Assembly (NCBI GenBank): GCA_025455285.1
Contig: JALOMU010000027.1
Coordinates: 1 to 12,825 of the forward strand
Length of the DNA: 12,825 nt
Direction of reading: 5' to 3'
Origin: Flavihumibacter sp.
Lineage (GTDB): Bacteria > Bacteroidota > Bacteroidia > Chitinophagales > Chitinophagaceae
The translations under genes and the position numbers were made by a program. Shown in pieces: positions 4,773 to 11,943 of this stretch. A model generated the notes under the pieces. That model was not told the DNA's origin. It did not search any database and saw only the letters and a program-made list of their open reading frames with translations. The first letter of the stretch is position 1; each line of letters begins with the position of its first letter.

Positions 4773-7142
4773 TTATTGTTTGATCAGTTTCAAAACCAAT
4801 CGTTCTTTTCCTCGTTGGATTTCAACGAAATAATTACCAGGACGATAATTTCCACCGAACTGCAGGGTTGCATTGTCGGCTATACCTGCACGTGATTCGA
4901 TTACGCGGCCGGTCAGATCCAGCATGCGCAGTTTCACCTGCTCTCTACCGGTTCCGAGTAAACGAAGGGTAAAGCTGGTGGTAGTTGGGTTGGGCAGCAG
5001 TTTCACCCAGTTGCCAACTGGCTGACTGTTTTCCATCACCGCTGCTTCTGCTGAAGCTGTGGAGTTAGCTGCTGAATGTGGAACGCGTACTTCAGTGGTG
5101 GCGCTTGATTGATTACCAGCTGCATCAGTTGCAATCACCGTAATGGTATAAATTCTACCTGTGCCATTGCCGGAACGTTCCGCCCTTAGTTTAACCAGGT
5201 TATTGTTGATAATTTCCCAATCGGGTGCTGTATTTCCATCTCCTGTTCCATTCACTGGTTCATTGCTGGAAACCTCCAGCGTTACAGTAACCGGTCCACA
5301 GTTATCAGTTGCTGTATAATTCACTGCAACTTCATTCATTTTATGATTGGGCACCCGCAATACTGTTTTATCAGTTTGCAATCCGGTAATTTCAGGAGCT
5401 GCTTGGTCTACTCTTGTCCACTCAAAACTACAGGTGCTGGCATTGCCTCCAATATCAGTAGCGCGGAGGGTAACAATAGTAGTTCCGGCACCTGAAACAG
5501 CTGTACCCGCTAATGGCTCCTGCGAATAGGTAATATCTTCCTGAACCGGTAATCCTACTGTGAAATCGGGCACTTCTACACTGCAGTTTTCATCCAACAC
5601 GGACTGCTGGTTATCCGGACATTCAATTGTCGGCAACTGGAAGGTCGCGGTATTGGAAGGCGCACTTTCATTGTGCAGGCGATCCAGGGAAGTAACCAGG
5701 TAATAATAGGTTTGATCCGGCTCAATCGTACGATCTTCAAAAGAAGTTTCATCCTGGTTGGTGATAGCGATCAGGTTGTCTGCTGATTCAATATCAATGC
5801 CGGAGCTGGTTGACCGGTAAATGGCAAACTGTCGCACGCGATTCAACTCATCCCCTGTTGCTGCAGGCTTTTTCCATTTCAGCAGATTATGGGTAGTACC
5901 AAATTTGATCACTTTTAATTCAGAAGCTGCATCCGGGGCTACTGCATCAATCCAGGGCATGGTAGGTTGAAGGGCCGGTTTGCTGTAAAAATCAAGTCGC
6001 AGTGAATCCCTGAAACCCAGCCTGGTAGTGCTTCTCAAACTCGCAGTATTGTAGATGGCTTGTCCGGATATATTTTCCAAACTGCGATTTAATCTAACCT
6101 GGTTAGGGATCTGGGAAGGATTGGCCCAGTTCACACCCTGGGCAGGATCATTCACTTTATAACCGGCTAATCCGATATACATTCTTCTTCCGAAACTGTT
6201 GTTATTCCACCAGGGAGTAACGATGCCATAGTTGGCGCCTGGCTGACCGATAAACCAGTACACTTGTGGTGCCAGGTAATCGATCCATCCTTCCTGCATC
6301 CATTTTTTGCTATCTGCATAGAGTTGGGAATAGTGTTGCAAGCCGGAGGTTGCAGTACCAATAGCAGGATCTGGACTGTTGCGGTAAATGCCTGAAGGGG
6401 AAATACCGAATTCTACCCAGGGTTTGAGTTGTTTGATTGTTTGATTAATGCGGGCAACAAGCAGGTTCACATTATCCCGGCGCCAGTCGGCCCGGTCTGT
6501 GATACCACGCGGATCTGCAGCATAGGTAGCATCATCATTAAACGCAGCATTGGGATAAAAATAATCATCGAAATGAATGCCATCCACATCATAACGGGTA
6601 ACAATATCCGCAATTACGGAATTGATATAATCCCGAGCACCCGGGATGCCCGGATCCAGTGTTCTTAACACTCCGGTACTGATCAGCCATTCAGGGTGGC
6701 GCTTCGCGATGTGATTTTCCGCGAAGTTGGGTAGGTTGGCAGCATTGCCGACAGCCCGGTAGGGATTGATCCAGGCATGTAATTCCATGCCTCTTTTGTG
6801 TGCTTCCTCAATGGCGAACGCCAGGGGATCCCAGAGGGGATTGGGTGCACGGCCCTGCAGGCCTGTCAGGTCGCTGGACCAGGGTTCCAGTTCACTTGGG
6901 TAGAGGGCATCCGACTGACTCCGGATTTGGAGGAAAATGGTTGTAATACCGGTTGCTTTGTGGTGATCCAGGATCGTAATTAGCGCAGCCTGCTGTTGAG
7001 CAGGGGTCTGGTTCCGGTTGGGCCAGTCGATTCCAAAATAACTGGCAATCCAGGCGCCCCGGAATTCTCTCTTAGGTGTTTGTGCATTTAGGCTAAGCAT
7101 CGCCCAAATACATACTGAAAAAAGAAGTAGCGTTTTTTTCAT
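4773..7142 (-). CDS. Secreted GHL10/DUF187 family glycosyl hydrolase with T9SS sorting domain
   Basis: This 789-residue protein has a signal peptide (MKKTLLLF, cut near NAQ 19-21). The catalytic domain covers about 26-385 and shows the family blocks REFRGAWIAS (25-34), GIDWP (37-41), RGMELHAWINPYR (117-129), DGIHFDDYFYP (187-197), FGISPSGIYRN (245-255) and YLAPQVYW (289-296). The acidic DD at 192-193 is a candidate active-site position. An FN3-type domain follows (about 402-500), then an HYR-like domain (503-583), another Ig-like domain (584-687), and a C-terminal T9SS type A sorting domain (about 712-789) that routes the protein to the cell surface or medium. A characterised relative, E. coli DigH (YddW), cleaves peptide-free peptidoglycan glycans, but the substrate here cannot be assigned. 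It is a single-gene unit, convergent with the receptor operon. Confidence 0.92.
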   Translation of the reverse strand: MKKTLLLFSVCIWAMLSLNAQTPKREFRGAWIASYFGIDWPNRNQTPAQQQAALITILDHHKATGITTIFLQIRSQSDALYPSELEPWSSDLTGLQGRAPNPLWDPLAFAIEEAHKRGMELHAWINPYRAVGNAANLPNFAENHIAKRHPEWLISTGVLRTLDPGIPGARDYINSVIADIVTRYDVDGIHFDDYFYPNAAFNDDATYAADPRGITDRADWRRDNVNLLVARINQTIKQLKPWVEFGISPSGIYRNSPDPAIGTATSGLQHYSQLYADSKKWMQEGWIDYLAPQVYWFIGQPGANYGIVTPWWNNNSFGRRMYIGLAGYKVNDPAQGVNWANPSQIPNQVRLNRSLENISGQAIYNTASLRSTTRLGFRDSLRLDFYSKPALQPTMPWIDAVAPDAASELKVIKFGTTHNLLKWKKPAATGDELNRVRQFAIYRSTSSGIDIESADNLIAITNQDETSFEDRTIEPDQTYYYLVTSLDRLHNESAPSNTATFQLPTIECPDNQQSVLDENCSVEVPDFTVGLPVQEDITYSQEPLAGTAVSGAGTTIVTLRATDIGGNASTCSFEWTRVDQAAPEITGLQTDKTVLRVPNHKMNEVAVNYTATDNCGPVTVTLEVSSNEPVNGTGDGNTAPDWEIINNNLVKLRAERSGNGTGRIYTITVIATDAAGNQSSATTEVRVPHSAANSTASAEAAVMENSQPVGNWVKLLPNPTTTSFTLRLLGTGREQVKLRMLDLTGRVIESRAGIADNATLQFGGNYRPGNYFVEIQRGKERLVLKLIKQ

Positions 7143-7256
7143 AATGCAGTATTTATCTGGTTTATGCAGGAAAATACAGCATTAAAGAAGAAATATTGTC
7201 CATTTATACCGAAATAAATACCGCAAAAAGCCGCAATTCTATAAATTGTACCCAAA

Positions 7257-7278
7257 ATTTTTTACGCGTATAAAAAAT
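7257..7278. promoter_or_regulatory. A/T-rich palindrome between divergent genes
   Basis: ATTTTTTA at 7257-7264 and TAAAAAAT at 7271-7278 form an 8-bp inverted repeat around CGCGTA, and TACGCGTA (7263-7270) is itself a perfect palindrome. A smaller dyad, CAATT at 7234-7238 with AATTG at 7244-7248, lies just upstream. Both sit in the 182-bp A/T-rich gap between the hydrolase and DUF1275 genes, where divergent promoters must lie. An operator is possible but unproven; A/T richness alone can create such dyads. Confidence 0.3.
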
Positions 7279-7324
7279 CTACCATATATTTTTCTGCTTA
7301 AAAAAATCAGGACCTTCATTCCCT

Positions 7325-8062
7325 ATGTTTAAACATCGCGGCAAGACCCGCACTTTTCAACATAACCTGGCAATCGCCTCCCTGCTATCCTTTGTAGCGG
7401 GTATGGTGAATGTAGTAGGATTCTTATCCATACAGCAATTAACCACCAATGTAACCGGGCATTTTGCCTTCTTCATGGAAGAGGTTCTGCAATGGAAACT
7501 GTGGGCGGGATTTGCCTATTTCCTTTACATCCTCTTTTTCCTGGCAGGCTCTTTTTTTTCCAACCTGCTAGTGGAAGCGGGACTACGAAACAGTGAGAAA
7601 AAAGCCTTTCTGCGGCCTGTGCTGATTGAAGCCGGACTGCTGCTGATTGCTGCGCTGGCCGGGCCAAGGATTATTGAAAGTCAACCTAACCTGCTCGCCT
7701 ATATCCTGCTCTTCAGTATGGGAATGCAAAACTCATTGGTGACCAGTTTATCCAATGCAACTGTACGCACCACCCACCTGACGGGTTTGTTTACTGACCT
7801 GGGAATTGAACTATCGCAGTTGTTTTTTTACAAGAAGGAAGAACAACAGGAAAGACTGCGCTCCTCTATCCGCCTGCGCCTTACTATTATCGGGTTTTTC
7901 TTCCTCGGAGGGATAGCAGGTGGATTACCCTTTAGCAAGCTTGGATTGCATATCCTGCTATTGGCTGTATTTCTTTTGCTTGCCGGTTTATTATACGATG
8001 CTATTAAATTACGGGTGCTGGTAGTGCAACGAAAAATGAAAGCAGCCCGTCAACCAAAATAA
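7325..8062 (+). CDS. DUF1275 (YoaK) family membrane protein
   Basis: This 245-residue integral membrane protein has about six hydrophobic segments (roughly 16-36, 60-81, 98-116, 121-140, 186-204 and 207-225). The family blocks of DUF1275/YoaK are present: AGMVNVVGFL at 25-34 with TNVTGH at 41-46, and SMGMQNSLV at 131-139 followed by TTHLTGLFTDLG at 149-160. YoaK-like proteins are inner-membrane proteins thought to be transporters, but the substrate is unknown. Both ends are charged (KHRGK at the start; a basic tail after 229). It starts at the first ATG after a long intergenic gap and is followed 25 nt later by the methyltransferase gene, so it probably heads a three-gene unit with that gene and the acetyltransferase. 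The link between the three activities is not clear from sequence. Confidence 0.88.
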   Translation: MFKHRGKTRTFQHNLAIASLLSFVAGMVNVVGFLSIQQLTTNVTGHFAFFMEEVLQWKLWAGFAYFLYILFFLAGSFFSNLLVEAGLRNSEKKAFLRPVLIEAGLLLIAALAGPRIIESQPNLLAYILLFSMGMQNSLVTSLSNATVRTTHLTGLFTDLGIELSQLFFYKKEEQQERLRSSIRLRLTIIGFFFLGGIAGGLPFSKLGLHILLLAVFLLLAGLLYDAIKLRVLVVQRKMKAARQPK

Positions 8063-8087
8063 CTTCAACTTTGAGTAACTCTATTTT

Positions 8088-8714
8088 ATGACAAATGTTT
8101 CTAGCGCCTATAACCAATGGGCTGAAATATATGATAGCAATAAAAACCGCACGCGGGATCTGGAAGCGATCAGTTTAAGAACTCTGTTGGCTGGCCGCCA
8201 ATTTCAGCGCTGTCTGGAGATTGGCTGTGGAACCGGGAAGAATACCGAATGGCTGCTGACCATTGCGGAACTAATCACCGCGGTTGATTTATCGGAAGGC
8301 ATGCTGAGCAAGGCAAGAGAAAAAATCAAGTCGCTGCAGGTAGATTTTATCCAGGCTGATATCACGCAGGATTGGCAATTCGCCAACGGACAGTACGACC
8401 TCGCCACCTTTAGCCTGGTATTGGAACATATTGAAAACCTCGATAGCATCTTTGCAAAATTGAAAGCCGTGATGCAACCTAACGGCTATGTATATGTGGG
8501 AGAATTGCATCCCTTTAAACAATATACCGGAACCAAAGCGCGCTTTGATACAGCAGAAGGACAGGAAGTAGTAACCTGCTTCAATCATCATGTAGGCGAA
8601 TTTTATGCTGCAGCCAAAGCAGTGGGATTTGAATTGGTGGAACTGAAGGAATGGTTTGATGAAGACAACCGGGAAATACCCCGCATCCTCAGTCTGCTGT
8701 TTTGTGTAAGCTAA
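8088..8714 (+). CDS. Class I SAM-dependent methyltransferase
   Basis: This 208-residue cytoplasmic protein has a Methyltransf_11/25-type Rossmann fold. Motif I is LEIGCGTGK at 43-51, the acidic residue that would bind the ribose of SAM is D67 in TAVDLSEGML, the next acidic motif is QADI at 89-92, and the motif IV-like strand reads YDLATFSLVLEHI at 103-115. The N-terminus (YNQWAEIYD) is typical of small-molecule methyltransferases of the UbiE/BioC-like superfamily. The acceptor substrate cannot be read. The gene begins 25 nt after the DUF1275 gene and ends five bases before the acetyltransferase ATG, so the three are likely cotranscribed. The C-terminus looks complete. Confidence 0.88.
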   Translation: MTNVSSAYNQWAEIYDSNKNRTRDLEAISLRTLLAGRQFQRCLEIGCGTGKNTEWLLTIAELITAVDLSEGMLSKAREKIKSLQVDFIQADITQDWQFANGQYDLATFSLVLEHIENLDSIFAKLKAVMQPNGYVYVGELHPFKQYTGTKARFDTAEGQEVVTCFNHHVGEFYAAAKAVGFELVELKEWFDEDNREIPRILSLLFCVS

Positions 8715-8719
8715 CTATT

Positions 8720-9247
8720 ATGTATACACGAATCGCCACCAATTTCGATATTGATACCCTTGTATTCTTTTACCAGCAGTTGCAGGAAACCACCCGCAGG
8801 TTGTATGCTCCGCATCCTATGGATCGGGAAAGCCTGCAGCAGCAAGTAGCTGATCCGGCCTATAAAATGCTGCTTTCTTTCATTGATAATGAACTAGCGG
8901 GTTACCAGGTTTTTTTACAGGGTGCTTTCCCCTGGGAGCGGGATCGCTATAAGCAATATGGCATCGTCCTTGACCCTCTTACCGCCTCTTATGCGCCGGT
9001 ATTAGGAGATGGATACCAGGGAAGGGGATTAGGACCCGTCCAGTTAACACAAGCCCTCCCCTACCTGAAAGAAGCCGGCATCACGCGATTAATTCTATGG
9101 GGCGGGGTTCAGTGTGCCAATATCCGCGCAGTGAATTTTTACCTGAAAAATGGATTTCGCATTGTTGGCTACTTCGACTGGGAAGGTGCCAATTACGATA
9201 TGATCAGTACAATTGATGGTTCCCATAATCGCCCCGCTTCTCTGTGA
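8720..9247 (+). CDS. GNAT family N-acetyltransferase
   Basis: This 175-residue protein has a GNAT fold. The acetyl-CoA pyrophosphate loop is YQGRGLG at 99-105, and the late motif NIRAVNFYLKNGF at 134-146 is the usual strand-helix before the final strands. It resembles GNATs acting on small molecules or protein N-termini; the substrate is unknown. The ATG at 8720 is preferred. A TTG at 8702 would add six residues and overlap the methyltransferase gene, but the ATG fits the gene spacing and the GNAT start (YTRIATNFDIDTL). Its last 44 bases overlap the 3' end of the sulfatase pseudogene on the other strand, with no terminator between them. Confidence 0.85.
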   Translation: MYTRIATNFDIDTLVFFYQQLQETTRRLYAPHPMDRESLQQQVADPAYKMLLSFIDNELAGYQVFLQGAFPWERDRYKQYGIVLDPLTASYAPVLGDGYQGRGLGPVQLTQALPYLKEAGITRLILWGGVQCANIRAVNFYLKNGFRIVGYFDWEGANYDMISTIDGSHNRPASL

Positions 9248-10678
9248 TACGTTTTAATGGAATCTGCATACCACCTGTTTTCTCCAGCCAGTCCCAGAGA
9301 TCATTGCGGAGCCTTAACACGGTTTCCTGGTGCTCCGGATGGCGCCAGAGATTGCGCTTTTCTTCAGGATCTGCTTCCAGGTCGTACAGCTCACTTATAT
9401 CCCAGACACCGGGGTAATAAATGAACTTATACTTGCCATCGCGCACACCAAAAGTGGTAGGTGTTTGCGGGAAGGAATACTCCCAGTAATATTCATAAAA
9501 AGCTTTGCTTCGCCAGGCGATTTTGGCTCCTTTCAGTAAGGGCAGAAAAGAATTCCCGATGGCTTTTCCACCCGCGCAATGTCCAACACTGTGGGAGCGA
9601 TATCAATATTCTGGATCACAGCATCGAGAATTTGTCCGCCTTTGATATGTGCCGGTGCATAAACCAGCAAAGGCACTTTCTGGCTCTCTTCATACATGTT
9701 GCGTTTGTCGATCAGTCCATGTTCGCCCATGAGGAAACCATTATCTCCCATATATATGAGGATGGTATTTTTATGCATAATGCGGCCGATGCTTTCATCC
9801 ACTGCCAGCAGGGTTTCACAATAGCGGCGATAGAATTCATCAAACCATACGCGGCCATTGTACATGAAATCCACCCCGTGCCAGCTATTGCGTTGGGCCC
9901 AAACCCAGGAAGGAATATCCTTCACATTGTAAGCGGGATCTGTTGCCGCGCGATGCGCTAACGGTAACAGGGTAGTATCACCGAAGATCTTACTGCCTGG
10001 TTTAGCTGTAAGATTAATGGTAGAAGGATATGGAATCGGTTGATTGGCATAACGCCCCCGGTGCCGTGGAGCAGGCATGAATTCATCGTGTACACCTTTA
10101 TGTGAGATATAGGCGAAGAAAGGTTGTCCCTTTTTCTGTTTGCGAATCCATTCCACCGTATGATCGGTCAGCAGATCGGTGATATAGGTACTATCCTTGT
10201 ATTGAATGCGTTCTCCATTGATATTGAGGCGTGGATTGAAATAAACTCCCTGTCCCGTGAAGCTCTCCCAATGATGAAAGCCTTTCTGAGGTTGATCGCC
10301 CTGGTGGCCCATATGCCATTTGCCAAAGAAGCCGGTCTGGTATCCTGCTTTCTGCAGGTATTCCGGGAAGAACCGGAGATTGGGGGGCAGGGGAGAAAAA
10401 TTATCTACTACCGTATGAGTATGTGCATATTGTCCGGTTAAAATAGACGCCCGCGAAGGAGAACAGAGCGCGGTCGTAACAGTTGCATTTTTCACCCATA
10501 CACCTTCTTTGGCCATCTTATCCATATAGGGGGTTTCGAGCCAGGGAATGCGGCCCGTGAAGCCCATGGCATCGTGACGATGATCATCTGTAAGGATAAA
10601 AACCACGTTCAGTTTTTCCTGGGCCTGCGATGCAGTAAAAAAAGACCCCAGCAGGAAGACTGCAAGCAACTGTTTCAT
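9204..10678 (-). pseudogene. Frameshifted S1-type sulfatase
   Basis: The intact frame from the ATG at 10678 gives 381 residues with a signal peptide (MKQLLAVFLL, cut near SQA 17-19). It carries the metal-binding TDDHRHD (30-36), the formylglycine motif CSPSR at 72-76, GKWHMG (119-124), and the late metal and Lys motif YMGDNGF...LIDKR (309-326). After KPSG at about 372-375 the frame runs off into ILFCPY and a stop at 9533. The expected continuation, SFLPLLKG, opens at 9551 in the -1 frame and runs 115 codons to a stop at 9204, including RDGKYKFIYYP and GGMQIPLKR. The total of about 491 codons matches a full-length sulfatase. All N-terminal catalytic motifs are present, but the C-terminal subdomain is cut off, so activity is unlikely unless ribosomes shift or the sequence has an error. 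The ATG at 10678 is chosen over one at 10780 because it opens the signal peptide. Confidence 0.85.
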
Positions 10679-10712
10679 TTCAAAAGTTTGGTGAAAAAGA
10701 TAGCCATTAATT

Positions 10713-10734
10713 CCGAAAATGCGATCTCTTTCGG
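10713..10734. promoter_or_regulatory. Inverted repeat in the divergent sulfatase/oxidoreductase promoter region
   Basis: CCGAAA at 10713-10718 and TTTCGG at 10729-10734 form a 6-bp dyad with a 10-bp spacer, central in the 79-bp gap between the divergent genes. A -7-like element for the sulfatase, TATCTTTT read on the minus strand (10702 to 10695), lies on its sulfatase side. An operator is possible; arms this short can arise by chance. Confidence 0.25.
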
Positions 10735-10757
10735 TTGAAGGGTGTATTTTAGAGGGT

Positions 10758-11801
10758 ATGAGAATCATCAATACCGGCATCTGCTCTTATGGCATGAGTG
10801 GCAAATTGTTTCATGCGCCATTTGTAGACAATCATCCAGGTTATGAACTAACGGCGATCGTTGAACGCCATAACCAGGAATCACGTTCCAGGTATCCGCA
10901 TAGCAAGCTGGCACGTTCTGTTGAAGAGATGCTGGCAGATGATACCATCGAGCTGGTAATCGTGAATACACCCACGCAAACTCATTATGATTTTACCAAA
11001 CAGGCATTGCTTGCGGGCAAACATGTCATTGTGGAAAAACCTGTAACTACGAATGCGGCAGAAGCTGCGGAACTGGATCAACTGGCAAAACAGAAGAACC
11101 TGCATTTGATCGTGTATCAGAATCGCCGGTATGATGGAGATTATCATGCCATCAAAGAGGTCGTGGACAAGGGTTGGCTGGGAGAGATAAGGGAAGTTGA
11201 GTTTCGGTATGACAGATATCGCACTGAACCTAGCGGTAAGGCTCACAAGGAAAAAAACCTGCCAGGAGCAGGGGTGTTGCACGATTTGGGTTCGCATCTC
11301 ACAGATCAGACCTTACAATTGTTTGGCTGGCCGCAGGCAGTATTTGCAGACATCATGACCCTGCGGGATAGCGTGGAAAGCAATGATTATTTTGAAATGC
11401 TGTTGTTTTATCCGCGCATGCGGGTGCGACTCAAGGCAACTGTAGTTGCACGCGAAACTGTACCTGCCTTTGTATTGCAGGGCATGAATGGAACCTTTAT
11501 ACAGGAGCGCTCTGATTTGCAGGAAACCGAATTACTCAAAGGAACCATTCCTTCCCTGGAACCCTGGTGTCCGGCACCGGATAAAGCAGATGGATTATTG
11601 CATACCCTTATAGACGGCCAGTTGGTTCGTAAGGAAACCCGGTCAACCCCTGGCAATTACATGGGATTTTTTGAGGATGTGTACCAGTTGCTTGTGAATG
11701 GAGCTCCGAACCCGGTACCTGTGGCGGATGCCATCAAAACAATGACCGTGCTGGATGCAGCTCAGCAAAGTCATCATGAAAAACGCGTGATCAAGCTCTG
11801 A
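10758..11801 (+). CDS. Gfo/Idh/MocA family oxidoreductase, YdgJ/IolW-like
   Basis: This 347-residue protein has an N-terminal Rossmann domain starting RIINTGICSYGMSGKLFHAPF (quoted here as the first 21 residues less one: glycine-rich loop at about 6-13), followed by VIVNTPTQTHYDF and the family's HVIVEKPVT motif, whose Lys is the usual catalytic residue. The C-terminal domain contains NRRYDGDY, LGEIREVEFRYDRYR and GAGVLHDLGSHLTDQ, which supplies the His/Asp pair expected at the active site. The blocks closely resemble E. coli YdgJ and B. subtilis IolW, NAD(P)-dependent scyllo-inositol dehydrogenases; a related cyclitol or sugar substrate is plausible but not proven. The ATG at 10758 opens directly into the Rossmann strand; an upstream ATG at 10719 would add 13 unlikely residues inside the divergent promoter region. 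It is divergent from the sulfatase. Confidence 0.9.
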   Translation: MRIINTGICSYGMSGKLFHAPFVDNHPGYELTAIVERHNQESRSRYPHSKLARSVEEMLADDTIELVIVNTPTQTHYDFTKQALLAGKHVIVEKPVTTNAAEAAELDQLAKQKNLHLIVYQNRRYDGDYHAIKEVVDKGWLGEIREVEFRYDRYRTEPSGKAHKEKNLPGAGVLHDLGSHLTDQTLQLFGWPQAVFADIMTLRDSVESNDYFEMLLFYPRMRVRLKATVVARETVPAFVLQGMNGTFIQERSDLQETELLKGTIPSLEPWCPAPDKADGLLHTLIDGQLVRKETRSTPGNYMGFFEDVYQLLVNGAPNPVPVADAIKTMTVLDAAQQSHHEKRVIKL

Positions 11802-11806
11802 TCGCG

Positions 11807-11834
11807 TTGGTCAGCCAGAAAAGCCCTATTTTTG
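11807..11834 (+). promoter_or_regulatory. Upstream promoter candidate for the beta-barrel gene
   Basis: TATTTTTG at 11827-11834 matches the Bacteroidota -7 consensus TAnnTTTG exactly, with TTG at 11807-11809 placed 17 nt upstream as a -33 element. It begins just after the oxidoreductase stop. Transcription would start near 11841, directly before the hairpin at 11844. Confidence 0.5.
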
Positions 11835-11843
11835 CGCTCGCTT

Positions 11844-11874
11844 CAGCCGGAACACATTGCCGGCTGTGGTTTTT
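11844..11874 (+). terminator. Probable terminator of the oxidoreductase gene
   Basis: CAGCCGG at 11844-11850 pairs with CCGGCTG at 11860-11866 around a 9-nt loop, and TGGTTTTT follows. The G/C-rich 7-bp stem with a nearby T run fits an intrinsic terminator. It starts just after the upstream promoter candidate, so it could instead be a 5' stabilising hairpin of the next transcript. Confidence 0.6.
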
Positions 11875-11919
11875 ATAATTATTAACAACGTGAAGGAAGG
11901 ACCCTGGCAGTCCAACCGA

Positions 11920-11927
11920 TAGATTTG
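11920..11927 (+). promoter_or_regulatory. Proximal promoter -7 element for the beta-barrel gene
   Basis: TAGATTTG at 11920-11927 matches TAnnTTTG exactly and is followed by CGCT, as in the upstream candidate, which continues TTTGCGCT too. Transcription would begin near 11934, giving a leader of about 10 nt before the ATG at 11944. No convincing -33 element was found. Confidence 0.5.
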
Positions 11928-11943
11928 CGCTTTATCAACTAGT

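Noticed and set aside
9550..9555. GAATTC (EcoRI site) exactly at the frameshift, suggesting a cloning artefact
   Set aside because: A filled or cut-and-joined site would usually change length by four bases, which does not fit a -1/+2 change. The site is most simply chance.
9533..9556. Programmed -1 frameshift in the sulfatase
   Set aside because: The run CTTTTC before the stop allows a single-tRNA slip at best. It is not a standard XXXYYYZ heptamer and no strong downstream stem was seen, so decay is more likely.
9461..9961. A 166-codon plus-strand open frame within the sulfatase region
   Set aside because: It lies fully antisense to well-conserved sulfatase motifs and its translation shows no family features.
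10881..11297. A 138-codon minus-strand open frame inside the oxidoreductase gene
   Set aside because: It is a shadow of the Gfo/Idh/MocA coding sequence, with no start context or recognisable protein.
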